A DNA stretch of 17,103 bases, from positions 1 to 17,103 of the forward strand of contig JAGQQT010000022.1 of the NCBI GenBank assembly GCA_020426065.1, written 5' to 3'. Of the stretch, positions 7,684 to 15,373 are shown piece by piece. The notes below the pieces were generated by a model. The model made no database searches. It saw only the letters and a list, made by a program, of their open reading frames with translations, and was not told where the DNA came from. A program made the position numbers and the translations under genes. How positions within the stretch are numbered: position 1 is the first letter of the stretch; the number at the start of each line of letters is the position of its first letter. This DNA is from Planctomycetaceae bacterium. GTDB lineage: Bacteria > Planctomycetota > Planctomycetia > Planctomycetales > Planctomycetaceae.

Positions 7684-7755
7684 TTTTTGGTATTTTGGGA
7701 AAATTTCGCAATTTGCGGTTTCTTTGCCGATTTCAGCAGTTTTAGGGGCATTTTT
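7684..7755. promoter_or_regulatory. AT-rich region with roughly helically spaced T tracts and a short inverted repeat
   Basis: T or A/T tracts occur at 7684-7688, 7693-7696, 7700-7706, 7712-7714, 7719-7725, 7731-7733, 7740-7743 and 7751-7755, about 9 to 11 bp apart. Such phasing can give curved DNA. Within it CGCAA-T-TTGCG (7707-7717) is an inverted repeat that could be an operator. The region lies just upstream of the candidate PEP-CTERM promoter and contains no gene. Confidence 0.4.
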
Positions 7756-8921
7756 CATTGGCCAAGTACGATTTCGTATGCCTGGCAAAGCCGATTGGTG
7801 GCTGATTTCCAATTGAATCTCCTGCAGACAAGCTCTTGTCCATTGCGTCCAAGTTTTGCTCTGGATTTTTCATCCGAGAGCATCTGTTTCAACAATTTCT
7901 GAATCTCTGGAACGTCCAGTGGGCAACAGACACCGGCTTCCGCATCCACAATATCCGACCAGATATTCACCCGATCGCTCAGTAACACCGGCACACCCAT
8001 CCGCAGTGCTTCAACCACCGTAATGGCGAAGTTTTCCTGGTAGGAAGGGAGCACAAACAGGTTACTCAAAGAATAGATGGCCCATTTTTCCAGGCCTGAG
8101 ACATGCCCGGTGCAGGTGATATCCGCTTCCAGCCGGTGTTCCCGAACGGTCTGTTCAAATTGAACGCGGTAATCCGGACTGACAGGTCCAGCCAGAATCA
8201 AATGTGCCTCGGGCATTTCTGTTCTCAAGTCCGCAAAGGCTGGCAGCAGCAGATCGAGCCCTTTTTTGGGATGGATCCTGCCCAGAAACAGAATCCGCTT
8301 GCGGTTCCGCCACTGCGGATATTGTTCCAGCAACCTTTCCTGAAGGTCTTCAATACCAGTCAGATCTGGGTCATCAGCACCCAGTGGAACAATGTGCCCG
8401 GCGGGTAAGCCTCGGCAGGTCTGTTCTGCCAGCAGCTGTTCCTGGGGATGAGTGTAGATCATTCCTGCAGCATGGCGGAGTCGCGGGAATTCCAGCAGAT
8501 GGCCATACAACCGTTTTTTCCAGGCCTTGCGAGACATGGAGTGTGGATCGAGCATTCCATGAGGGCTGACAACAAATGGCACATGAAGTCGCTTGCAGAG
8601 GGAATCAACCTGACCGGTGCAATAGCTCCACAGATTATGCAGATGAACCAGATCGGCATTGGCAATCTGATGTTTGAGCATTGAATTCAGCTGCGAGGAG
8701 TAGCCAAAGACGTGACGGCGAGCGGCGGGAACAACATGCAGAGGATATTGGTGTTGATACGCTTCTACCCACTCAGCATCCCCTGCCGGGACCAGGGCAT
8801 CGGTAGTGACAACAGAAACGTCATGCCCCTGGTTTTGAAGTTCGCGGCAAAACCGGTCCACCACAACAGGTGGACCACCACCAACGGGATGCATATAAGG
8901 AATAGCGTGAACGATTTTCAT
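7755..8921 (-). CDS. GT4 family glycosyltransferase
   Basis: This GT-B fold, retaining glycosyltransferase probably adds a sugar from a nucleotide-sugar donor to the growing lipid-linked EPS unit at the cytoplasmic membrane. In 388 residues the N-terminal acceptor domain begins MKIVHAIPYMHPVGGGP, with the Gly-rich loop near 14-16 and SPHGMLDPHSM at 119-129, a signature I associate with EPS GT4 enzymes. The donor half has GRIHPKKGLD (214-223) and the EX7E pair Glu296 and Glu304 in SYQENFAITVVEAL. It is the last gene of the EPS run, 24 bp after the preceding GT4 stop. No intrinsic terminator follows, so some transcripts may continue into the PEP-CTERM gene. Donor and linkage cannot be predicted from the sequence. 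Confidence 0.93.
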   Translation of the reverse strand: MKIVHAIPYMHPVGGGPPVVVDRFCRELQNQGHDVSVVTTDALVPAGDAEWVEAYQHQYPLHVVPAARRHVFGYSSQLNSMLKHQIANADLVHLHNLWSYCTGQVDSLCKRLHVPFVVSPHGMLDPHSMSRKAWKKRLYGHLLEFPRLRHAAGMIYTHPQEQLLAEQTCRGLPAGHIVPLGADDPDLTGIEDLQERLLEQYPQWRNRKRILFLGRIHPKKGLDLLLPAFADLRTEMPEAHLILAGPVSPDYRVQFEQTVREHRLEADITCTGHVSGLEKWAIYSLSNLFVLPSYQENFAITVVEALRMGVPVLLSDRVNIWSDIVDAEAGVCCPLDVPEIQKLLKQMLSDEKSRAKLGRNGQELVCRRFNWKSATNRLCQAYEIVLGQ

Positions 8922-8945
8922 TGACAGGGGATCAGCAGGAACGGC

Positions 8946-10127
8946 TCAGTTCTGGCGGGAAACTCTCAGGTTCGAATCAAACCTGGCCAGCACTTCCTGG
9001 TAAACGGCCAGGGTCCGTTCAGCCATGGCACGGGGACTGAATTCAGCCTCGTAACGGGCTTTCGCCGCTGCACCTGCTGTTTGCCTGGCGTGGGCGTCTT
9101 CACACAACTGAGAAACACAACGGCTCCAGGTTTCCAGGTCATTGACCGGGCAGAGATAACCGGTTTCTCCCTGCACGATCGCATCGCGCGTCCCATCCAC
9201 CTCCGAAACCACGCAGGCCAGCCCGGCAGACATTGCTTCCAGGATTGCGAGAGGAAACCCTTCATACAGTGAGGGAAGGACAAACAAATCCAGCCCGGCC
9301 AGTCGCTCGCGGGCATCCTGCTGCCAGCCATCAATAATCAGTCTGTCCTGCAGTTTCATCTGGGCACATTTTCGCTCCAGCTCTCCCCGCATCGAGCCAT
9401 CCCCAACCCAGACAAAGCGAATGTGCTCCGGCAGTTTTGAAAGCAGGTCACAGACAAACAACGGATTCTTCTGTGCTTCAATGCGGGCCACTGTGCCGAT
9501 CAGGATCTCGTCTTCTTTTCGAGCCCATTGTTTGCGGTATTGATCGCGGTTCCCCAGGCAGCGAAATGCACCATTGGAAACACTGAAGCAGTCTGGACGT
9601 TGAGCGGGGGGAAGAAATTCGTGTAACTCAGCCAGGCAAAGATCTGAAACGGCAATCAGGGGAATCCCCAGCCTGGTCAATTGAGAGCGGGCTATCTGAT
9701 CCCGAACTCCTCCACCAGCAGCGCCCAGGTTCTTCAATGAACGGGTCACATGCACTGTGGCCACTGATGGCAATTGGGAAGATCTGGCTCCCCACATCAA
9801 ATCCAGTCCGTCTTCCAGGTTCTGCTTATTGATATGGAGCAGATCCGGCTGGTGAATCTGGACGAATTCCCGAAATTGCTTCTGTCTTCCGGTATCCCAG
9901 ATTGCCCCCAGTGATCTCGTTTTGCGGTGATAGGTATTCAGGATTTCTGTCCGATGAACCGGACAAATCTTCCGGGCCAGCTCTGCCAGTTCATCCATGC
10001 CGGTATGATCGGACATTGCGATCGAGACTTCCTGCCCCAGTTCCATTAAACCTTCTGCCAGAGCAAGGAGATAGAGTTCTCCTCCGCCACGGGAACCAGA
10101 TGATGCGGTGGCCAGCATGATGTTCAT
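8946..10127 (-). CDS. GT4 family glycosyltransferase
   Basis: This 393-residue GT-B glycosyltransferase is the third of four consecutive GT4 enzymes. The N-terminal loop SRGGGELYL (12-20) has the Gly-rich acceptor-site pattern followed by Glu. In the donor domain GTVARIEAQKNP (211-222) and LPSLYEGFPLAILEAM (284-299) are clear, with Glu289 and Glu297 forming EX7E. ATG 10127 overlaps the preceding gene's TGA by 4 bp (ATGA) and has a good GGAGG about 6 nt upstream, inside the end of the preceding gene, so translation is probably coupled. The role is assembly of an EPS repeat unit. The sugar specificity is unknown. Confidence 0.93.
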   Translation of the reverse strand: MNIMLATASSGSRGGGELYLLALAEGLMELGQEVSIAMSDHTGMDELAELARKICPVHRTEILNTYHRKTRSLGAIWDTGRQKQFREFVQIHQPDLLHINKQNLEDGLDLMWGARSSQLPSVATVHVTRSLKNLGAAGGGVRDQIARSQLTRLGIPLIAVSDLCLAELHEFLPPAQRPDCFSVSNGAFRCLGNRDQYRKQWARKEDEILIGTVARIEAQKNPLFVCDLLSKLPEHIRFVWVGDGSMRGELERKCAQMKLQDRLIIDGWQQDARERLAGLDLFVLPSLYEGFPLAILEAMSAGLACVVSEVDGTRDAIVQGETGYLCPVNDLETWSRCVSQLCEDAHARQTAGAAAKARYEAEFSPRAMAERTLAVYQEVLARFDSNLRVSRQN

Positions 10128-11356
10128 GATGTCCCTCCTGCCGCCACGGTTCCGGTTCCCAGTGATTCCTGGAAAAATCGAGCCCAGGCATTCACCGTAT
10201 TCTCCACGCTCATACTGTCTGCAATCGCCAGTGATTCTTTTCCATAGGCGGAAATCAGTTCAGGATGCTGAACGAACTGACGCAGAGCTGTGTGAAGGGC
10301 CTGTTCCGAGCCGGCTGCGACCCGCAATCCGTTGCGGTCAGGTTTGACCAGATCTCTTCCCGCTCCGACAGCATCGCTGACAATCACCGGCATTCCGGTC
10401 GCGATCGCCTGATTGACCACCACTCCCCAGCCATCGTGACGGGAAGGGAGGAGAAAAACATCATGAGTGGCGAACAGTTCTGGTAATTCCGACACAGAGT
10501 GAAATCCCAGAAAATGGACCCGCTCCCGATAATGCTCGGGAACCTGGCTGGTGAGTTGATCGCTCAGCGGTCCTGTTCCCAGAAAAGAAAGTTCCGCCTC
10601 TGCTCCTTCATCCAGCAATGTCAGAAATGCGTTGAGCAGCAGATCAACACCTTTGCGTTCAATCAGCTGGCCGCAATACAGAAAGCGAATCGGTTGTCGC
10701 TGAGGCTGGGTTGACCGCAGGTTTCGCTGCCGCTCTCCTGCCCTTTCAAAATCATCCATGCGACAACAGTAGGGAATGTTGTGTACGGGAATTGAAGGGG
10801 CAGCTATCTCTTTCAGTACGTTTTGATAGGCCTCGACCGCATGCGAACCAACTGCGGCAATCCCCGCCGCATGCCTGAGAGGCCGCTGCATTCTACGGCG
10901 GATGGTGCTGCCAATCAGTCCCCGCTTACGGAACCCCGGGACCTCGCCCCAGAAGACCCATTTCTGGCCTCGTCTGGTCAGGTTCCGCATCACGAGCTGG
11001 TTCGTCAATCCGATATACCCCACTACCACAACCAGATCATCTTCCCGCTCCTCCAGAACCTGGCAGGCGGTGGGATTGTAATGCACCCGGGCACCCTGAA
11101 ATCCATACCAGCGCCCCGGCAGCACACTGGCATATGACGGCATTTCCTGCTCACCCCAGTAAGTGTCGGGAGCAACCTGTTCCAGGTACAGCACCCGCAA
11201 ATCAAAACGGGGATCATCCGCCATCACAGCAAACAGATCCTGCACATACGGGGAAGGCATAACGGCCAGAAAAGTGATCCGCATCACGGAGGATTTCCGG
11301 CTCGAGTCCCTGGCTGATTGAGAGGGGGAGTCAGTTGTCAGATTCACAGAACTCAT
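10124..11356 (-). CDS. GT4 family glycosyltransferase with an atypical EX7E site
   Basis: This is a 410-residue GT-B enzyme. The Rossmann start is at MRITFLAVMPSPYVQDLF (25-42), after a Ser/Thr-rich lead of 24 residues. GQLIERKGVDLLLNAF (229-244) marks the donor domain. The usual EX7E is replaced: SRHDGWGVVVNQAI places Asp308 and Gln316 where two Glu are normal. A DGWGVVVNEA variant is known in related GT4 proteins, but Gln at the second position is less usual, so activity or donor choice may differ. I take ATG 11356 because it overlaps the previous stop as ATGA. ATG 11284 would remove the lead and is also possible, since neither has a good Shine-Dalgarno sequence. The gene shares 4 bp with the next. 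Confidence 0.9.
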   Translation of the reverse strand: MSSVNLTTDSPSQSARDSSRKSSVMRITFLAVMPSPYVQDLFAVMADDPRFDLRVLYLEQVAPDTYWGEQEMPSYASVLPGRWYGFQGARVHYNPTACQVLEEREDDLVVVVGYIGLTNQLVMRNLTRRGQKWVFWGEVPGFRKRGLIGSTIRRRMQRPLRHAAGIAAVGSHAVEAYQNVLKEIAAPSIPVHNIPYCCRMDDFERAGERQRNLRSTQPQRQPIRFLYCGQLIERKGVDLLLNAFLTLLDEGAEAELSFLGTGPLSDQLTSQVPEHYRERVHFLGFHSVSELPELFATHDVFLLPSRHDGWGVVVNQAIATGMPVIVSDAVGAGRDLVKPDRNGLRVAAGSEQALHTALRQFVQHPELISAYGKESLAIADSMSVENTVNAWARFFQESLGTGTVAAGGTS

Positions 11357-12603
11357 ACGGGCTGAAGATTCAGGTTCATTAACAGCTGTCCCAGTCGATT
11401 CGCATGGGCCTCCCAGGAAAACTCCTGTGCCCGGGCATGGGCTTCACGTCCCATCTGGAGCAATTCCTTCCGATGCCCCGCACACCATTCGAGACGGTCA
11501 GCCAAACCGGTAACGTCATCGGGCGCCAGGACAAAACCGTCCGTCCCTTCCCGGATCACCTCCGGGCCACACGAGTGCGTCGAGGCAATCACAGGGAGTC
11601 CGGTTGCCATCGCTTCCACAATGACCAGGCCGAATCCCTCAAACACCGATGGTAACACCAGCAGATCAGCCTGCTGCATCGCTCGCACAACACCAGCCTG
11701 GTCTGTTCTTCCGGCATACTCATACCACTTCGACCAGTTCTCCAAAGGAGTCTGGTCCGCAGGCATCGGCCCCAGCAGACTCAGCTGCAGTTGACTGGAG
11801 TTGAGGCCAGCAACCGCTTCGAGCAGATACTTGATCCCTTTTCGCTGGCCAATCCCACCTACAAATAACACTTTGAGCGGGCCGTCTGTATTCCGTTCCG
11901 CAAATGTGAACTGGGAAACATCACAACCGAGTGGAAGCAGACGAATCCGATCTGCTGGAATGCCCACTTCTTCCAGTGATTGCTGGGTAAATGAACTGGC
12001 GGCAATGCAAAAGTCCGCCGCATGAGGTTCCGCTTCCAGTCGCTCCCGATACCAGTCCGGGAAGTGATAGTTGCTGATCGTCCCCGCCCACTCCGGATGC
12101 CGTTCTGCTTCCTCCTGCAGGATCCTCGAGGCCGCCGTCACATGAGCTGTTGCGAATTCACACACGGCGGTTTTTCCGGCCCTGACTGCGGTCTGCAGAC
12201 TTTCCAGGCAACTCCCCTGGAAACCCCAGAAAACAGGGCTGAGCGCGGCGTACCGTTGAGCTACCCAATGATCAAACCTGGCATCCCGGGAGAACATGGC
12301 CAGTTCCGCCGCCCGATAATTCCGGCGGATATTCCGGTAATAGATTTCGGGAAGTTCAAACTTCAGATTGCGGACCACATGCCCCGGCTCAAGTGTGGAG
12401 AGTCTCCGTTTCTGCAGAAACCGGTCCACCCGACCAATCCCTGAAACGAGCTGGTCCGGCCAGCGTTCAGGAAAGTAATAGGTGCTGGTAACAAACCGAT
12501 CCAGGCAGCCCAGCGATTGCAGGGAATACGCATGCCGATAAGCATGCTGCTTTCCCGAATGGGAAACAGTCACGCCAGGCAGGGAATTGTTCAGGACTTT
12601 CAC
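11353..12603 (-). CDS. GT4 family glycosyltransferase (GTG start)
   Basis: This 416-residue GT4 enzyme has a long N-terminal half that includes RRNYRAAE and GFQGSCLESL, probably for acceptor binding. The donor half has VLFVGGIGQRKGIKYLLEA (245-263) and LPSVFEGFGLVIVEAM (317-332), with Glu322 and Glu330 as the EX7E pair. The start is GTG (12601-12603), which overlaps the polymerase TGA as GTGA. A weak CGGAA precedes it, so translational coupling is likely. It is the first GT4 after the polymerase and would contribute one sugar to the repeat unit. Confidence 0.92.
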   Translation of the reverse strand: MKVLNNSLPGVTVSHSGKQHAYRHAYSLQSLGCLDRFVTSTYYFPERWPDQLVSGIGRVDRFLQKRRLSTLEPGHVVRNLKFELPEIYYRNIRRNYRAAELAMFSRDARFDHWVAQRYAALSPVFWGFQGSCLESLQTAVRAGKTAVCEFATAHVTAASRILQEEAERHPEWAGTISNYHFPDWYRERLEAEPHAADFCIAASSFTQQSLEEVGIPADRIRLLPLGCDVSQFTFAERNTDGPLKVLFVGGIGQRKGIKYLLEAVAGLNSSQLQLSLLGPMPADQTPLENWSKWYEYAGRTDQAGVVRAMQQADLLVLPSVFEGFGLVIVEAMATGLPVIASTHSCGPEVIREGTDGFVLAPDDVTGLADRLEWCAGHRKELLQMGREAHARAQEFSWEAHANRLGQLLMNLNLQPV

Positions 12604-13886
12604 TTCCGGGAAAACAGAATCAGCAGAACAAACAGGGCCATCATTCCGTACAACGTCGCAGCATTGATGGAACGGCCCGAAAGAAAAATGATGGCCAGGC
12701 CAGCTGCAAAGACCGTAAAAGCCAGAATGGATTGTCGAGCAAAAGGCCGGACACGGTCCCAGGACTTTGCCAGGTAACCAAGCAGCATACTGATGATGAT
12801 CACACCGGGGATTCCGAAGTTCCAGTACATCTCGCCAATCAGTCCAGGAGAAATCGTCAGGTAGGCATCTCCACCTGCAACCGCTCCTTTCAATTTGGCC
12901 AGTTCCAGACCTGCATCATCGATCGGCTTGTCTGGCCAGATCGCCCGGGGAATCGGGTTCACCGCCTGCACAAAGTAAGTTCGGCCCAACTTGAAATCAA
13001 AATCATCCGGGACCGCCTTGGTAATAAACAGCAACTCGCGAAACATTTCGAATCCGACATAATCCGCTTCCGAAGCCTTCTCCCAGTCGATATTTCCTTT
13101 GTCTCGACCAAGCACAGACGCTGCCGAGTAAATCAGAAAGGCAACGGCGATCAGTGGCAACCCGAAGACCAGGGCATACCGCTTCAACTTTTCAGAAAGC
13201 CGCCAGTAAATCGCAGCAGCGATGGGGAGAAACACTTCGGCAACCTGGGAACGGGTTCCACTGTTCAATGCTCTGGCAAACGCATAAGTCAGAAACAGGA
13301 ACGCAATGATCTTACGGAACGAAGTTTGTTTGCGATGGGCTACAATGGCAGCTGCCAACGGAATTGCCGCTCGCAAAAACATCTGCAGTTCGAGGAAGGC
13401 ATCCCGGAATCCCCCATAGCGGCCTCGCTGGAAAATACTTGCCCAGCGGGAGGAGCGGGGCATAAATGCATCCTGCAGAATCAATGTCACATCACCATTG
13501 GCAACGACCAGCAGCGGCAGAAAGCCAATCACACATGCCACCAGGAATACGCGCCAGATCAGATTCGGGCTGTCAATTCCCGCCAGTCGTCGGAACAGAG
13601 GATCAAATGCTCCTCCCTTTGAGGCTCGATATCCAAATAAGAAGCAGGCAATCGTTCCTGCCACACACAGGATCCCGAAATTGAATTCATCCTGTGAAAA
13701 GACTCTCAGGTCCTCAGGCTTGATACAGGCTTCCAATAGAAACCAGGCGATAATCGTCAGTAGAAACACACATTTTGCGCTCACCAGCTGGCGGATATCC
13801 TTGTGGCATTCCACCAGAATCAACCCCACGCAAAAAACGAGTGCGAGATAGGCAGGTGTATTCTGGAGTTGTGTTTCAAAGTTCAT
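12600..13886 (-). CDS. Wzy-like oligosaccharide repeat-unit polymerase
   Basis: This polytopic membrane protein is predicted to join lipid-linked repeat units at the outer face of the cytoplasmic membrane. From the ATG at 13886 it has 428 residues and about 10 to 11 hydrophobic helices, with a large soluble loop between roughly residues 255 and 340. The loop carries the family-type motif NPIPRAIWPDKP, followed by GLIGEMYWNFGIPGV. SGTRSQV in an earlier loop is also typical of O-antigen/EPS polymerases. Upstream in-frame ATGs (13907, 13904, 13898) are possible. I prefer 13886 because a GGATGA-like sequence lies about 8 nt before it and the overlap with the previous gene is then 11 bp, like the next junction upstream. 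Family sequences are divergent, so a WaaL-type ligase cannot be excluded, but the EPS context favours a polymerase. Confidence 0.82.
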   Translation of the reverse strand: MNFETQLQNTPAYLALVFCVGLILVECHKDIRQLVSAKCVFLLTIIAWFLLEACIKPEDLRVFSQDEFNFGILCVAGTIACFLFGYRASKGGAFDPLFRRLAGIDSPNLIWRVFLVACVIGFLPLLVVANGDVTLILQDAFMPRSSRWASIFQRGRYGGFRDAFLELQMFLRAAIPLAAAIVAHRKQTSFRKIIAFLFLTYAFARALNSGTRSQVAEVFLPIAAAIYWRLSEKLKRYALVFGLPLIAVAFLIYSAASVLGRDKGNIDWEKASEADYVGFEMFRELLFITKAVPDDFDFKLGRTYFVQAVNPIPRAIWPDKPIDDAGLELAKLKGAVAGGDAYLTISPGLIGEMYWNFGIPGVIIISMLLGYLAKSWDRVRPFARQSILAFTVFAAGLAIIFLSGRSINAATLYGMMALFVLLILFSRK

Positions 13887-14838
13887 GATGGCTGTCATCC
13901 ACATCATCCAGTCGCATCATGGCAAGAACGTCCTTGAAGGGTGTCTGTCTGGCTGCCTGTAATGAACGAAACGTTTTGAGGATCCTTCCCGGAAGCGGCG
14001 CTCGCTCGTTCCAGAATCGAAAAATATCGCGAAGTCCCATTCCGATTCCCTGCAACATCCGCACCGGACGACCAACGCGGAACCCAAACCGGATTCCGTT
14101 GATCGATGTCCCCAGAAGTTGAATCGGGAGTCGGCTCCAGTTGTCATTCAGCCAGGCAAACAGCAGGTCATTTCTCCGGCCATATAAATCCATCCGGGTT
14201 GTATCCCGTTTGGGGGATTCAAAGTGATGAATCGGTGTGCCTGAACCCAGACGCACCAGATATCCGGCATTTAACATCCGGACACAGTAATCTCGCTCTT
14301 CCCCCTGATGAAAAAACAGCTCGCGGTATCCTCCCAGCTTGAGGAACAGATCTCTTCTCAATGCATGAGCCGTTCCGATATACCGATCCGTAATCCAGAT
14401 TTGTTCGGCATCAGGCGCCAACTGTTTCAGTTCGGGAGACTGCTTCACATCAACGTAGGGAATGGCCACCGCCCCGATCCGCGGAGCAGCAAACAGTTCC
14501 AGCGACTCGGCCACAACTGTGGGAGAAGTAAAAATGGCATCATCATCAATCGAAAAGATGATATCACCCGTTGCCAGCCGGGCTCCTTCATTCCGTCCCA
14601 CAATCAACCCCGTCGGCTTCTCGTGGGTGATGAGTCGGGCGGCGGGAAATTCATTGCGGACCATTTCGGAAGTCCCATCGGATGAGCCATCATCGATCAC
14701 CAGAACTTCTGGCTGAGCAGACTGCTCCAATGCCGATTGCACTGCACTCCGCAATTCCTCTTTCCGGTCCTTGCTGGTAATTACGACTGTAGCAGAAAGC
14801 TGTTTGCGATTCTGCAACGGGAGAGCCTCACTCTGCAT
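13876..14838 (-). CDS. GT2 family glycosyltransferase
   Basis: This is an inverting GT-A fold glycosyltransferase. From ATG 14838 it has 320 residues: TVVITSKDRKEEL at the N-terminus, DDGSSDGT near 49-56, GRNEGARLATGD near 81-92, the metal-binding DDD (98-100) in IDDDAIF, and EERDYCVRM near 180 as the probable catalytic acidic region. ATG 14838 has GGAAG 5 nt upstream and overlaps the preceding gene by 11 bp. An upstream ATG at 14895 would overlap by 68 bp with no properly spaced ribosome site, so I reject it. A C-terminal Arg-rich segment with GFRVGRPVRML may contact the membrane. The role is addition of a sugar during EPS repeat-unit assembly. Confidence 0.91.
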   Translation of the reverse strand: MQSEALPLQNRKQLSATVVITSKDRKEELRSAVQSALEQSAQPEVLVIDDGSSDGTSEMVRNEFPAARLITHEKPTGLIVGRNEGARLATGDIIFSIDDDAIFTSPTVVAESLELFAAPRIGAVAIPYVDVKQSPELKQLAPDAEQIWITDRYIGTAHALRRDLFLKLGGYRELFFHQGEERDYCVRMLNAGYLVRLGSGTPIHHFESPKRDTTRMDLYGRRNDLLFAWLNDNWSRLPIQLLGTSINGIRFGFRVGRPVRMLQGIGMGLRDIFRFWNERAPLPGRILKTFRSLQAARQTPFKDVLAMMRLDDVDDSHHEL

Positions 14839-15373
14839 GTCTGCTTCCGATTTGTCTGGCAGGAACGCCAGCCACGATGGAATTCGCGGGGACATCCTTT
14901 GTCACGACTGCTCCGGCCCCCACAATCGCTCCCTTCCCAATCCGCACGCCTTTCAGAATGGTGGCATGTGCACCAATCCAGGCACCATCTTCAATAATTG
15001 TCGGGCTTCCCAGGAGTGGCTGCTCTTTGATCAGTCTCCCCGGTTCGGTTCCATGATCGTGGTCAGTCAGATAACAGTAAGGGCCAATCATGCAGTCTCG
15101 ACCAATCTCGATCCGCTCACTGGCATCCAGCATTGCGTGACGATTGATGTAGGTAAAATCGCCAATCACAATCCGCAACTCTTCATTCTCACTGGAAACC
15201 AGCAGCGTCACACCCCGATCCAGAGCGACCTCCCGGCCCAGTTGAATGCAACGATGGGAGCGTGGAATTTCGATGGATTGCAACCAGCAGGGCCCCAGAA
15301 ACCGGACACCCAGCAACCGGTAATAGGTGACACGTATCCGGCGAATTACACCGCTCATCAGACGCCGAATCAA
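14828..15373 (-). CDS. Hexapeptide-repeat O-acyltransferase (TTG start)
   Basis: This left-handed beta-helix acyltransferase is likely to acetylate a sugar of the EPS. I set the start at TTG 15373, which overlaps the previous TGA as TTGA and has GGGAG 7 nt upstream. That gives 181 residues. An ATG at 15358 (176 residues) is the alternative. The longer open frame to 15538 lies inside the preceding glycosyltransferase and has a residue composition unlike this family. Hexapeptide turns run from about 44 to 170, with a candidate catalytic His in TDHDHG (His105 or His107) and the family ending AGVPARQIG. A basic N-terminus (IRRLMSGVIRRIRV) may bind the membrane. It is unlike the WcaF-type enzyme at 2625-3224, so the locus encodes two different acyltransferases. 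Confidence 0.87.
   Translation of the reverse strand: MIRRLMSGVIRRIRVTYYRLLGVRFLGPCWLQSIEIPRSHRCIQLGREVALDRGVTLLVSSENEELRIVIGDFTYINRHAMLDASERIEIGRDCMIGPYCYLTDHDHGTEPGRLIKEQPLLGSPTIIEDGAWIGAHATILKGVRIGKGAIVGAGAVVTKDVPANSIVAGVPARQIGSRHAE

Noticed and set aside
7600..7755. Sigma-54 promoter upstream of the PEP-CTERM gene, as seen in some PrsK/PrsR-controlled systems
   Set aside because: No GG-N10-GC pair with the right flanks was found; the nearest candidate, close to 7760, has 12 bases between GG and GC.
7477..7902. + strand open frame across the PEP-CTERM upstream region
   Set aside because: It runs antisense through the ends of two real genes and the AT-rich promoter region, with no ribosome site.
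12732..13622. 296-residue + strand open frame opposite the polymerase
   Set aside because: It is antisense to a clear membrane protein gene. It is rich in Gln, Arg and Ser with no domain, as expected for the complement of hydrophobic codons.
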